From assembly GCA_021298195.1 (NCBI GenBank), contig JAJTEQ010000003.1:1-64000 (forward strand): a stretch of 64,000 nt of DNA, in the 5' to 3' direction. The position numbers and the translations under genes were made by a program. This DNA is from Ilumatobacteraceae bacterium (GTDB taxonomy: Bacteria > Actinomycetota > Acidimicrobiia > Acidimicrobiales > Ilumatobacteraceae). Positions 34,579 to 43,559 of the stretch are shown one piece after another. The notes beneath the pieces are model-generated. The model was given only the letters and a program-made list of their open reading frames with translations. It was not told where the DNA came from and did not search any database. The first letter of the stretch is position 1; each line of letters starts with the position of its first letter.

Positions 34579-35355
34579 TCAGACGCGATGTCGGAACGCG
34601 GCGATCTCGACCAGTGCGTCGACGAACGCGTCCACGGCACCGGCGAACAATCGAGCGCCGTCGGACGCGTTGGCGCTCGTCGGATCACCGATGTGTCCGT
34701 GATCACCGAAGTCGTTGCTGAGCCATCCGAATTGCACCGCGCCACCGAAGCGCACCATCTTGTTCTCGGCGAGGTGCTCGGGCACCGCGCGCACCGCCTG
34801 GGACATGTCCACCAGGTCGGGTCGCAGATGCAACATCAGCGACGTCTCCTCGGCTCCGCCGTGGATTCCCATCCCCAATTCCGATGGTGCCGAACCCCCG
34901 CCCTGATCCGCGGGCATCGACGGATGAGCCAGAAAGGTCTCCAACCCGTACTGCAGACGAAGTTCGCGATTGGCCATGGCGACCAGAGCGCTGTTGCCGC
35001 CGTGACCGTTCAGAAAGACCAATTTGCGCACCGGCGTGGCCGCCACGCAACGGCCCAGATCCTCGAGCACGCTCAACATCGTGCGCGCCGACATCCAGAT
35101 CGTCCCGGGGTTCCACGCGTGCTCGTTGCTCTTCGTGTACGCGATCGGGGGCAGGAGCCAGGCATCGACACCTCGCGATGCCGCCACGGGTACCGCCGCC
35201 TCGGCCACCGCTTCGGCCACCGCCAGATCGGTGATCAACGGGAGATGCGGACCATGTTGCTCGATGGCCCCGAGAGGTTGCACGAGGACCGACGACGACG
35301 TCAGCGCCTGCGCGACTTCGGGGCCTCGCAAGTGGGACAAATGACGTGACGACAC
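34579..35355 (-). CDS. creatininase-family amidohydrolase
   Basis: 258 residues of the creatininase fold, a metal-dependent hydrolase of cyclic amides. Conserved metal and active-site motifs are present: VQPLGAIEQHGPHLPLITD, SNEHAWNPGTIWMS, FLNGHGGNSAL and GIHGGAEETSLML. The family includes creatininase, FAPy/formamide deformylase (ArfB) and the mycofactocin peptidase MftE. No mycofactocin genes are nearby. Its place beside a small-molecule importer suggests a role in using an imported nitrogen compound, which is inference. GTG start at 35355. Confidence 0.87.
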   Translation of the reverse strand: MSSRHLSHLRGPEVAQALTSSSVLVQPLGAIEQHGPHLPLITDLAVAEAVAEAAVPVAASRGVDAWLLPPIAYTKSNEHAWNPGTIWMSARTMLSVLEDLGRCVAATPVRKLVFLNGHGGNSALVAMANRELRLQYGLETFLAHPSMPADQGGGSAPSELGMGIHGGAEETSLMLHLRPDLVDMSQAVRAVPEHLAENKMVRFGGAVQFGWLSNDFGDHGHIGDPTSANASDGARLFAGAVDAFVDALVEIAAFRHRV

Positions 35356-35389
35356 GCCGGCAGGTTACCCGTTCGGGCAAGATGGAGTC

Positions 35390-36949
35390 ATGAGCACCGC
35401 CGACTTCGAAGCCGACGTGGTGGTCATCGGGGCCGGACACAACGGACTCGTGGCCGCCGCGTATCTGGCCCGAGCCGGAAAGCGGACCGTCCTGCTCGAA
35501 GCGCGCGACTCGGTCGGCGGCTGTTCGTCCACGGTCGACTTCTCGGGCGCATCGGTCAACATCTGCAATTGCGACCACATCACGTTCCGCACGACACCGG
35601 TCATGGAAGAGTTGCAACTCGACCGACACGGACTCGAGTACCTCGAGGTCGAGCCGAATCAGGTCAACATCCCGTGGGACGGCGGTGCGGCGTGGCCCAT
35701 CATGCACTCGGTCGAGCAGACCCTCGACGGCCTCGCCCTCACGTATCCCCATCAAGTCGACGCCTACCGGCGCTACGCCGCGGCCGCCGTGCCCGTGGCG
35801 CGACTCGTGCTCGCCGCCGCCGCCGCCGGACCCGAACGGCGTCGTCTACTGACCACCGTTCTCTCCAAGGGCGGCGCCGGAGCGCGACGCCTTCTCGGCT
35901 GGAGTCGAATGAGCGCGGCCGACGTGATGCGCCAGTTCTTCGACGACGAAGCGGTGTACGCGCCCGCGCTGGCCACCGGACCGGTGGTGTGGGGCCTGTC
36001 GCCCGAATTGCCCGGCACGGGTCTCGGTGCCCTCACGTACGCGTTCCGTCACGTGGCCGCGGTCGGACGGCCTCGTGGTGGCAGCGGAATGCTCGCGGCG
36101 TCGTTGGCCCGATCGTTCGCGTCCTTCGGGGGCGAGCTTCGAACGTCCACGGCGGCGACATCGATCGTCGTCGAACGGGGACGAGTCCGCGCGGTCCGCA
36201 CGACCTCGGGCGACGTCATCGCCACGCGCACGGTGATCTCGGCGGCCGATCCGCGTCGGACGATCCTCGAGTGGATCGAGAATCCCCCCGCGGGCGCCGG
36301 ACCCATGATCGAGCGCTGGCGACGCCAAAGTCACCAGCAGGGCTACGAAAGCAAGATCGACGGAGTCATCAGCGAACTCCCGCGGTACAAACAGCTCGAC
36401 CGGAACGTGTTCGACCGCATCGGCGCCGACCCCGACGTCGCGTCGACGATGATCGTTCCGTCCGTCGCCGCGATGCACCGCGCGTTCCTCGACATCCCCG
36501 AGGGTCGCGTCGCCGACCGTCCGATCTTCTTCGCCAACATCCCCACGGCTCTCGACCCGTCGATGGCGCCCGCTGGCCGACACGTCTTCAGCCTCGAGAC
36601 CCTCTTCACCCCGTACGCGCTCCGAGGAGGCTGGACGAACTCCGACGAACCGCGTCGTTGGCTCGATCGCTACTCGTCGTTGCTCGAGAATCGACCGATC
36701 GATTCCATGACCGCGTGGCGCGCCATGACCCCCGACGTGTACGAGTCGGACTTCCACATGCCCGAGGGGCACGCCACCAGTTTCGCCGGTGGTCCGCTGG
36801 CGGCGTTGCGCGGCAAGCCCCGCGAATTGGTTCGTTACGAGACCGCCGTACCCGGCTTGTATCTGTGCGGAGCGGCCACCTTCCCCGGTGCGGGGATCTG
36901 GGGGGCCAGCGGCCGGCATTGCGCGCTGCGGTTGCTCAGCAGAGAGTGA
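35390..36949 (+). CDS. FAD-dependent oxidoreductase, CrtI/PYROXD2-like
   Basis: 519 residues. The N-terminal FAD-binding motif is DVVVIGAGHNGLVAAAYLARAGKRTVLLEARDSVGG and the C-terminal flavin motif PGLYLCGAATFPGAGIWGASGRHCA. The whole layout is that of phytoene-desaturase-like (amine-oxidase superfamily) proteins of the PYROXD2 group, whose substrates are mostly unknown. No carotenoid genes are nearby, so carotenoid desaturation is not implied. It is divergent from the creatininase gene by 34 bases. Its TGA is the first copy of a triplicated 24-base repeat. Confidence 0.88.
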   Translation: MSTADFEADVVVIGAGHNGLVAAAYLARAGKRTVLLEARDSVGGCSSTVDFSGASVNICNCDHITFRTTPVMEELQLDRHGLEYLEVEPNQVNIPWDGGAAWPIMHSVEQTLDGLALTYPHQVDAYRRYAAAAVPVARLVLAAAAAGPERRRLLTTVLSKGGAGARRLLGWSRMSAADVMRQFFDDEAVYAPALATGPVVWGLSPELPGTGLGALTYAFRHVAAVGRPRGGSGMLAASLARSFASFGGELRTSTAATSIVVERGRVRAVRTTSGDVIATRTVISAADPRRTILEWIENPPAGAGPMIERWRRQSHQQGYESKIDGVISELPRYKQLDRNVFDRIGADPDVASTMIVPSVAAMHRAFLDIPEGRVADRPIFFANIPTALDPSMAPAGRHVFSLETLFTPYALRGGWTNSDEPRRWLDRYSSLLENRPIDSMTAWRAMTPDVYESDFHMPEGHATSFAGGPLAALRGKPRELVRYETAVPGLYLCGAATFPGAGIWGASGRHCALRLLSRE

Positions 36950-37018
36950 TCAGGCGTCCAGCGCCACTCATGATCAGGCGTCCAGCGCCACTCATGATCA
37001 GGCGTCCAGCGCCACTCC
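36947..37018. repeat. three tandem 24-base repeats at a convergent gene junction
   Basis: Three head-to-tail copies of a 24-base unit (36947-36970, 36971-36994, 36995-37018; the last differs only in its final base). Each begins with the palindrome TGATCA, which is a stop codon in both directions. The first copy supplies the TGA of the oxidoreductase gene and the third the TGA of the minus-strand phosphoribosyltransferase, whose last codons (VALDA) are the rest of the unit. There are no spacers, so it is not a CRISPR array. Confidence 0.95.
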
Positions 37019-37495
37019 GGCACGACGGACCACGGGATCCTTGTCGCTCCAGGGGAAATTGATCCAGAGGGTCGTGCGCTTCCACGCGTAATCGGCTTGC
37101 ACCACCGAGTGCGGCTTCTCGTACAACACGGCGGTGCGCACTTCGCCCACCTTGCCCTCACAGAATTGCTGCACGCTGCGCAACGTGTGCCCGGTGTCGG
37201 CCACATCGTCGGCGATGAGAATCTTGGCATCGGCGAGGTCGACGAAATCGGGCGCCGGCGGAAGAATCCGAGGAACCTCGAGACGCTCGTCGACTCCCGT
37301 GTAGAACTCCACGTTCATCGTGTAGACGTTCTTCACCGAGAGGGCATAGCCGAGGGCACCACCGATCAGCAGTCCGCCTCGGGCGATCGACAGGATCATG
37401 TCGGGTTCGTAGCCGTCGTCGGCCACCATCTGCGCCAGCTTTCGGGAGGCCTCTCCGAAGATCTCCCAGGTCATGATCTCGCGCTCGTTCGACAC
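36998..37495 (-). CDS. purine phosphoribosyltransferase (Gpt/hypoxanthine type)
   Basis: 165 residues of the type I phosphoribosyltransferase fold. The PRPP-binding motif ILIADDVADTGHT is at 92-104 and PDMILSIARGGLLIGGALG supplies the PPi loop. It is closest in layout to xanthine/guanine phosphoribosyltransferases, which would recover purines alongside guanine deaminase (19232). The GTG at 37495 is chosen because GGAAGGA lies six bases before it; a GTG at 37501 would be too close to that site. Exact base preference is unknown. Confidence 0.86.
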   Translation of the reverse strand: MSNEREIMTWEIFGEASRKLAQMVADDGYEPDMILSIARGGLLIGGALGYALSVKNVYTMNVEFYTGVDERLEVPRILPPAPDFVDLADAKILIADDVADTGHTLRSVQQFCEGKVGEVRTAVLYEKPHSVVQADYAWKRTTLWINFPWSDKDPVVRRAGVALDA

Positions 37496-37590
37496 GCCCA
37501 CTCCTTCCGTCGAACAACTCCGTTCGACGAATCAAATGTAGACGAGGGCCCACCCTCGACGACCAATCCCCCACCTTGACTTGTTGTCAA

Positions 37591-38403
37591 TCAGACGATG
37601 GTGATGCCCTTGAGATCGTCCTTCGGCGCGGGCAACCGCGGATCCATGCGTTCCAGCGCCTCGAGCACGATCTTGGCCACCGCCAGATCACGGACCCACT
37701 TCACATCGGCCGGAATCACGTACCAGGGCGCGTGCGGACGAGACGTCTCACGAAGGACATCCTCGTAGGCCTGCTGGTACAGCGGCCAGATGTTGCGGTC
37801 GCTGATGTCGCTCGGATCGTGCTTCCAACTGCTCTCGGGATTGTCGATGCGTTTTTGCAGCCGCTGCCGCTGGACCTCGTGCGAAACGTGCAGATAGAAC
37901 TTCAGGATCGTCGTTCCCTCGTCGACGAGCATCTGTTCGAAGTCCCGGACGTGCCGATATCGGGCGCGCCACACGTCTTCGGGCACGAGATTCTTCACGC
38001 GCGGCACCAAGATGTCCTCGTAGTGGCTGCGATTCCACACTCCCACCTCTCCCCGGGCGGGCAGGGCGGCATGGCAACGCCACAGATAGTCGTGTTGCTT
38101 CTCGACACCCGCGGGGACCTTGAAACTGACCACCCGAACGCCGGCCGGATTCATTCCCGTCATCACGTGACGCACCAACCCGTCCTTGCCGGACGCGTCC
38201 CGTCCCTGCAGGATCAACAACAGGCTCTGATTGGCCTCGGCCATGAGTCGGTGTTGCAGGAACGCCATCTGGCCGATCACCTTGGCCAGCTCCCCCTTGG
38301 CCGAATCCTTGTCCCAACCCAGAGTCTCGTCGGTCGGCCGCTCGTCCAGATCGACGACCTTGTTGGCCGGGACATGGAACCTCTTCATCAACTTGTCGAC
38401 CAT
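37591..38403 (-). CDS. ppk2: polyphosphate kinase 2 family protein
   Basis: 270 residues of the PPK2 family, transferring phosphate between polyphosphate and nucleoside mono- or diphosphates. Walker A-like QGRDASGKDG (66-75) contains the catalytic Asp and Lys, followed by WNRSHYEDILVPRV and the lid arginines. One PPK2 domain of this length with a charged N-terminus (MKRFHVPANK) fits PPK2 class I or III; the class cannot be settled by eye. The start is the ATG at 38403; an open frame upstream to 38565 lacks family character. Confidence 0.9.
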   Translation of the reverse strand: MVDKLMKRFHVPANKVVDLDERPTDETLGWDKDSAKGELAKVIGQMAFLQHRLMAEANQSLLLILQGRDASGKDGLVRHVMTGMNPAGVRVVSFKVPAGVEKQHDYLWRCHAALPARGEVGVWNRSHYEDILVPRVKNLVPEDVWRARYRHVRDFEQMLVDEGTTILKFYLHVSHEVQRQRLQKRIDNPESSWKHDPSDISDRNIWPLYQQAYEDVLRETSRPHAPWYVIPADVKWVRDLAVAKIVLEALERMDPRLPAPKDDLKGITIV

Positions 38404-38473
38404 GCGCCAACCGTATCGGAGAGCGTCACGAGGCTCGTGACCTCGGGTTGGTGTCGCTTCCCCACGACTGCCT

Positions 38474-38713
38474 TCATTCGGATTCGTACGGACAGTGCCG
38501 GCATCCGCTACGACAGCAGTACCCGCGATCGGCCAGGAACCGAGCCGTGAAGACCGTGTAGCCACTCACCGGGTCCCGATACGTCGGTCGACGGCCGCGC
38601 ACGGCCGCATCGTGGCGACGCATCACTTCGGCGTGAAAATCGGTTCCCGCCGGCAAACGACGCTCCAAGGGAACCTCGATCCCGTCCGGGCGAATCTGAT
38701 CGGGAGAGGCCAT
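38474..38713 (-). CDS. small Cys-rich protein of the DUF5522 type
   Basis: 79 residues ending in GYCCRSGCRHCPYESE. The CCxSGCRHCPY tail is the hallmark of DUF5522, a family of tiny, probably metal-binding proteins of unknown function. The middle (GYTVFTARFLADRGYC) is also conserved in that family. The ATG at 38713 is preferred, with GGAGG about 12 bases upstream; the frame stays open to 38809. Confidence 0.75.
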   Translation of the reverse strand: MASPDQIRPDGIEVPLERRLPAGTDFHAEVMRRHDAAVRGRRPTYRDPVSGYTVFTARFLADRGYCCRSGCRHCPYESE

Positions 38714-38769
38714 GACCCATTGTCCTCCACGATCTCCGAAAACGACGGGTCGAAATTCACACGTCTTCC

Positions 38770-38797
38770 TTGACCTCGGCACCCCACCGACTAGGGT
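38770..38797 (+). promoter_or_regulatory. sigma-70-type promoter of the oligopeptide transporter operon
   Basis: TTGACC (38770-38775), a 16-base spacer and TAGGGT (38792-38797), close to the actinobacterial housekeeping consensus. It would give a leader of about 100 bases before the GTG at 38905. This is the clearest two-box promoter in the window. Confidence 0.65.
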
Positions 38798-38904
38798 ACG
38801 GGCGTGCACGACGGTGGGGGCCGCGAGACGTCTGCTTCCCCGATCGTCGTCACGACGTCAACAACTCCGGCTCCGATGGATCCGGTCGACAAGGGGGAAA
38901 GCAC

Positions 38905-40602
38905 GTGAAATCACGCAAACTGCGCTCGGGGCGTGTCCTCGGCGCGACGCTTGCGGGCCTCATGATCTTCACCGTTGCCTGTGGTGGCAACGATGACGGC
39001 AGTGGCTCGGCCGGCACCGAGACAACCGATGGCGGCTCCAGCACCGAAGCTCCGACCACCGAAGCTCCGACCACCGAACCCGAGGGCGACCCCGTTCCCG
39101 GTGGCACTCTTCGCTACGGCATCGAAGCCGACGTGGACGGATTGAACCCGACCTCGTCGGCCTTGTCGGCTCCGGGCTTGTTCATGGCGAACATGGTGTT
39201 CGACACCTTGGCCGCCGTCGACACCGAAGGCAACGCCGTCCCGTATCTGGCCGAATCGTTCACCCCGTCGGCCGACTTCAAATCATGGACCATCAAGGTC
39301 CGCGAGGGCATCAAGTTCCACGACGGCACCGACCTCACCGCCGACGCCCTCATCAAGGCGTTCGAGCTGGAGCGCACCGACCCCCTCGTGGGTCTGGCCG
39401 TGAAGCCGTACTACCCCGAGACCGGAGCCGTCGAGCGCATCGACGACTTCACGGTGAAGTACAACCTGCTCGAGCCGAACATGTTCTTCCCGCACGCCGT
39501 CACCGGCCAACTCGGCTACATCCCGTCACCCACGTGGGTGGACGCGGCCCTGGCCGACCCGACCCTGAACCAGAAGCCCGTCGGCACCGGACCGTTCAAG
39601 TACGACAGCCGCAGCCAGGACTCGGTGACCAAGTTCGTGCGCAACGACGAGTACTGGAACGGAACCGTCTGGCTCGACGCCGTCGAGTTCTACCCGGTCA
39701 CCGATCCCGACACCCGCGTGGAACTGTTGCTCAACGGCGAGTTGGAAGGTCTGCAGACCAGCGATCCGGCCAGCTACCAGACCCTGCGCGAGGATCCGTC
39801 GATCGTCAACACCTTCGACGACACCGCCGAGGAGAGCTTCGTCATGATCAACTCGTCGAAGGCCCCCTTCGACGACATCCGCGCCCGCCAGGCCCTCACC
39901 TTGGCCACGCCCCGCCAGAAGTACAACGAGCTCTTCGGTCTCGGCGAGAACCGTCTCGCCGACCAGATGTTCACCCCGGAGAGCCCGTTCTACAACCCCG
40001 ACGTGAAGCAGGAAGCCGATGACCCGGATGCCGCCGTCGCGTTGGCCACCGAGTACTGCGGCGAGTTCCCCGCGAACTGCACCGACGGCAAGATCAACAT
40101 GGAGTTCCAGTGGTCCGGCCCCGCCGTGGTTCAGACCCGCATCGCCGACTTGTTCGACGAAGCGTGGAGCGTCGCCTTCAATGTGACGCGCCAGGAGATC
40201 CAGCAGGACCTGCACATCCAGGAAACCGCGCTCGGTGCCTACAACGTGGTCACGTGGCGTCAGTTCGGTGCCGATGACCCGTGGGCCGACAACGTCTGGT
40301 TGATGTGCCGCAACGTCGGTGGCCTGGCCCTGAACTGGCCGCGTTACTGCGACGAGGCGCGTGACGAACTGCTCCTGCAGGGAATCAACACCTCCGACCC
40401 CGCCGAGCGTGCCTCGGTCTACCAGCAAGTGGTCCAGAACATCAACGAGGCCTACACGTACATCTTCCTGCAGCACACCATCTGGGGCAATCCGATGAAG
40501 GACACCGTTCGCGGCGTCTGCAATCGCACCACTCCCGAGGGTGTGGCCCTGAAGTGCTACAGCAACGGCCGAGGCTGGTTCACCACCGCCTGGATGGGCT
40601 GA
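38905..40602 (+). CDS. oligopeptide/dipeptide ABC transporter substrate-binding lipoprotein
   Basis: 565 residues of solute-binding family 5 (DppA/OppA). Signal peptide with lipobox VACGG, then a Thr/Glu/Pro linker containing tandem TEAPT repeats, then the binding domain: VPGGTLRYGIEADVDGLNPTSSA, ESFTPSADFKSWTIKVREGIKFHDGTDLTADALIKAFE and GTGPFKYDSRS. It is the first gene of a five-gene operon with two permeases and two ATPases. The GTG at 38905 has AAGGGGGAAA upstream. Confidence 0.94.
   Translation: MKSRKLRSGRVLGATLAGLMIFTVACGGNDDGSGSAGTETTDGGSSTEAPTTEAPTTEPEGDPVPGGTLRYGIEADVDGLNPTSSALSAPGLFMANMVFDTLAAVDTEGNAVPYLAESFTPSADFKSWTIKVREGIKFHDGTDLTADALIKAFELERTDPLVGLAVKPYYPETGAVERIDDFTVKYNLLEPNMFFPHAVTGQLGYIPSPTWVDAALADPTLNQKPVGTGPFKYDSRSQDSVTKFVRNDEYWNGTVWLDAVEFYPVTDPDTRVELLLNGELEGLQTSDPASYQTLREDPSIVNTFDDTAEESFVMINSSKAPFDDIRARQALTLATPRQKYNELFGLGENRLADQMFTPESPFYNPDVKQEADDPDAAVALATEYCGEFPANCTDGKINMEFQWSGPAVVQTRIADLFDEAWSVAFNVTRQEIQQDLHIQETALGAYNVVTWRQFGADDPWADNVWLMCRNVGGLALNWPRYCDEARDELLLQGINTSDPAERASVYQQVVQNINEAYTYIFLQHTIWGNPMKDTVRGVCNRTTPEGVALKCYSNGRGWFTTAWMG
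39043..39078 (+). repeat. tandem 15-base repeat in the lipoprotein linker
   Basis: Two exact copies of ACCGAAGCTCCGACC (39043-39057 and 39058-39072) plus a partial third, coding for TEAPT-TEAPT-TE. It lies in the flexible linker after the lipid anchor, where repeat number can vary without harm. Confidence 0.85.
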
Positions 40603-40648
40603 TTCGACCTCATCGGTCGGGATCAGAAGAGAAATCGAGCACTGACCG

Positions 40649-41605
40649 ATGAGGTTCTGGTTGCAGCGGGTCGCCATGGCGGTTCTGTTGTTGCTGTCCG
40701 TGAGCGCGCTCACGTTCGGCGCAATGAACATCCTTGGCGACCCGCTGTTCAACATCCTCGGCCCGGTAGCCGGGGATGTGAACAATCCCGACAGCGTCAA
40801 ACTGATCGAGAAGGCCAAGGCCGAGTTCGATCTCGACGAGCCGTTGGTGGTTCGCTACGGACTCTGGCTGTCCGACTTCGTCCGTGGCGACATGGGCGTG
40901 CAATTCAGTTCGGACGGCCAGCCTCCGGTGAGCGATCTCATCAAGGAACGACTACCCAGAACCGCCACTCTCGTTCTGCTGGCCCAACTGATGGCGATCT
41001 CCATCGCCATTCCCTGGGCCCTGGTCACGGCGTCGCGCGCCGGTCGACTCTCGGACCGCATCTCGACGATGAACACGTTCTTTCTGGTCGCGATGCCCAA
41101 CTTCGCCTTGGCGATCATCCTGAAGTTCGTCTTGTCCATCAAATTGGGTTGGATGCCACTCACCTACGTCGCCAACGACCCGTTGTCGTCTCGGCTGTGG
41201 CAGATGGTGCTGCCCGCGCTCACCATCGCCCTTCCGGTGGCGGCCGTTTTCCAACGCCTTCTGCGCACCGATCTCATCACCACGCTCCAGCAGGACTTCA
41301 TCCTCATGGCGCGCGCCAAGGGGTTGTCCCGTCGCCGGGTCTTGTTCCGTCACGCGTTGCGCCCGTCGTTGTTCAGCTTCATCACGGTCGTCGGGTTGAA
41401 CACCGGTGCGCTCATCGGTGGATCGATCGTGGTCGAGACGATCTTCCGCATCCCCGGCATCGGATCCAGTCTGGTGGAATCGGTGCTGCGCGAGGACTTC
41501 CCCGTGGTGCTGGCGATCGTCATGATCGTCGCCGTGGCCTTCGTCCTGATCAACCTTCTCGTGGACATCCTCTACTCCATCATCGACCCGAGAGTGAGAC
41601 GATGA
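40649..41605 (+). CDS. oligopeptide ABC transporter permease, DppB type
   Basis: 318 residues, six helices. N-terminal segment MRFWLQRVAMAVLLLLSVSALTFGAMNILGDPLF, conserved EAA loop (QDFILMARAKGLSRRRVLFRHALRPSLFSFITVVGLNTGALIGGSIVVETIFRIPGIG). It is the first of the two permeases and its stop overlaps the next start (ATGA). Confidence 0.94.
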   Translation: MRFWLQRVAMAVLLLLSVSALTFGAMNILGDPLFNILGPVAGDVNNPDSVKLIEKAKAEFDLDEPLVVRYGLWLSDFVRGDMGVQFSSDGQPPVSDLIKERLPRTATLVLLAQLMAISIAIPWALVTASRAGRLSDRISTMNTFFLVAMPNFALAIILKFVLSIKLGWMPLTYVANDPLSSRLWQMVLPALTIALPVAAVFQRLLRTDLITTLQQDFILMARAKGLSRRRVLFRHALRPSLFSFITVVGLNTGALIGGSIVVETIFRIPGIGSSLVESVLREDFPVVLAIVMIVAVAFVLINLLVDILYSIIDPRVRR

Positions 41606-42507
41606 GCGGCACCGACAATCTCGTGACCACCGACGACGCAACCGATGTGGTCGTCGCCGACGAGGCGGTGAAGCGCCGACTCGGATGGGGCTTCTGGCTC
41701 TGCATCGGATGGATCGTTCTCATGATCATCCTGGCGTTCCTGGCCCCCTATCTGTCCATCAAGGATCCCAACGCCAACTTCATCGACATGAGCGGCAAGG
41801 GCCGCCCGCCGTACGGACCCTCGATGGATCACTGGTTCGGCACCGACAAGGACGCGCGCGACATCTTCTCGCGCACGTTGTACGGTGCGCGCATCTCGCT
41901 CACCGTTGGCTTCGTGGCCATCGCGTTCGGCCTCCTCGTGGGCGGAACCCTCGGCATCCTCGCGGGCTACTTCCGCGGGTGGTTCGACCGCATCATCTCG
42001 TTCGTCTTCGTGATCCTGCTGTCGTTCCCCTCGCTCGTGCTGGCCATCATGCTCACGTCGCTCATCGAGCGCAGCCTGCTCACGATCTCGTTGGTACTGG
42101 GAGTTCTCTCCATCGCACCGGTGGGCCGTCTCGCCCGAGCGTCCACGTTGCAGTACGCCGATCGGGAATTCGTCACCGCGGCGCGCCAGATCGGCGCCAC
42201 GAATCGTCGTATCATCCTGCGCGAACTGCTCCCCAACGTCGTGATTCCCATGGGTGCACTGGCCCTTCTCGGAATGGCCGTCGCCATCGTGGCCGAGGGC
42301 GGCTTGGCTTTCCTCGGTTTGTCCGTCGAGAAGGGGATCACCTGGGGGTCCCTGATTCAGCTCGGTTCGGAGGGGTCGACGACCCTGCAGAAGTCACCCT
42401 GGATCGCCTTCTTCCCCATTTTCGTGCTGTTCTTCACGGTGCTCGCCTTGAACTTCGCCGGGGACCGGCTGCGCACCTACCTCGACGTGAAGGAGTCCGC
42501 CCTGTGA
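41602..42507 (+). CDS. oligopeptide ABC transporter permease, DppC type
   Basis: 301 residues. It has the cytoplasmic N-terminus and first helix (GFWLCIGWIVLMIILAFLAPYLS) of DppC/OppC permeases, then HWFGTDKDARDIFSRTLYGARISLTVGF and the EAA loop YADREFVTAARQIGATNRRIILRELLPNV. It overlaps both neighbours by four bases, a translationally coupled subunit. Confidence 0.94.
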   Translation: MSGTDNLVTTDDATDVVVADEAVKRRLGWGFWLCIGWIVLMIILAFLAPYLSIKDPNANFIDMSGKGRPPYGPSMDHWFGTDKDARDIFSRTLYGARISLTVGFVAIAFGLLVGGTLGILAGYFRGWFDRIISFVFVILLSFPSLVLAIMLTSLIERSLLTISLVLGVLSIAPVGRLARASTLQYADREFVTAARQIGATNRRIILRELLPNVVIPMGALALLGMAVAIVAEGGLAFLGLSVEKGITWGSLIQLGSEGSTTLQKSPWIAFFPIFVLFFTVLALNFAGDRLRTYLDVKESAL

Positions 42508-43559
42508 GCGACAACGTCGAAACGGAGCTGCTGCTCGAGATCTCGGATCTGAAGACCCATTTCCGCACGCCCCGCGGCACCGTTCGCGCCGTGGACGGGG
42601 TGTCGCTCACCCTCGAGCGCGGCAAGGCACTCGGCATCGTGGGCGAATCCGGTTCGGGCAAGACCATCTTGTCGCGTTCCATCATGGGTTTGCTGCCCCG
42701 CTCCGGAGTCATCCGGGAGGGCTCCGTGAAGTTCCGGGGCCAGGAGATCCTGGGCAAGTCGACCAAGGAGATGCAGAGCGTCTGGGGTCGCGAGATGGCC
42801 ATGATCTTCCAGGACCCCATGACATCGCTCAATCCGGTCATGAAGGTCGGTCGACAGATCGCCGAGCCGTTGATGCTCCATCTGGGCATGAACAAGGCCG
42901 AAGCCCGACAGACCGCCGAGAAGTTGTTGCGCGACGTGCGCATCCCCGAGGCCACGCGCCGCCTCGATCAATACCCGCACGAGTTGTCCGGCGGCATGCG
43001 TCAGCGCGTGATGATCGCCATCGCGTTGGCGTGCGGACCCACGCTGTTGTTCGCCGACGAGCCCACCACCGCCCTCGACGTCACGGTCCAGGCCCAGATC
43101 CTCGAACTCATCAACGAGCAACGTCGTGATCGCAACATGAGCCTCATCCTGGTCACCCACGATCTGGGCGTCGTGGCCGGTTTCACCGACGAGATCGCGG
43201 TCATGTACGGCGGTAAGTTGGTCGAGAAGGCACCCACCAAGGTGCTGTTCGAGCGCATGAAGATGCCCTACACCGAGGCCCTGCTGGAGAGCATCCCGCG
43301 CCTGGACCAGCCGTCTCACTCGCGACTGGCCGTCATCCCCGGCCGTCCGCCGGATCTGGTGAACCCTCCGCAAGGTTGTCGCTTCGCCCCTCGGTGCGCG
43401 TACGTACGCGACCGCTGTCTCACCGAGGAGCCCCAACTCACCGCCGCCGAGACCCCCGGTCACGTGTACGCGTGCCACTACCCGGTCGGTTCACCCGAGT
43501 ACCACGAGCGCCGCGTCGAACTGTCGAAGGTGTCGACCGTGGTGGGAGGTTCCATCTGA
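42504..43559 (+). CDS. oligopeptide ABC transporter ATPase, DppD type
   Basis: 351 residues. Walker A GESGSGKT (about 47-54), Q-loop [12 protein letters not shown], signature [15 protein letters not shown], Walker [14 protein letters not shown], and H-loop THDLGVV. The C-terminal oligopeptide extension ([18 protein letters not shown] ... HVYACHYP) with four cysteines can hold an iron-sulfur cluster in this family. Start is GTG, overlapping the permease stop (GTGA). Confidence 0.95.
   Translation: MSDNVETELLLEISDLKTHFRTPRGTVRAVDGVSLTLERGKALGIVGESGSGKTILSRSIMGLLPRSGVIREGSVKFRGQEILGKSTKEMQSVWGREMAMIFQDPMTSLNPVMKVGRQIAEPLMLHLGMNKAEARQTAEKLLRDVRIPEATRRLDQYPHELSGGMRQRVMIAIALACGPTLLFADEPTTALDVTVQAQILELINEQRRDRNMSLILVTHDLGVVAGFTDEIAVMYGGKLVEKAPTKVLFERMKMPYTEALLESIPRLDQPSHSRLAVIPGRPPDLVNPPQGCRFAPRCAYVRDRCLTEEPQLTAAETPGHVYACHYPVGSPEYHERRVELSKVSTVVGGSI

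Noticed and set aside
34579-35355. mycofactocin peptidase MftE
   Set aside because: The protein belongs to the creatininase fold that includes MftE, but no MftA, MftB, MftC or MftD gene is nearby, so only the family is claimed.
35390-36949. phytoene desaturase for carotenoid synthesis
   Set aside because: The flavin motifs fit the larger CrtI/PYROXD2 group, but no phytoene synthase or cyclase gene is near, so a carotenoid role is not claimed.
36947-37018. possible CRISPR array
   Set aside because: Three identical units abut with no spacers and include coding sequence of a real gene, so it is a tandem duplication.
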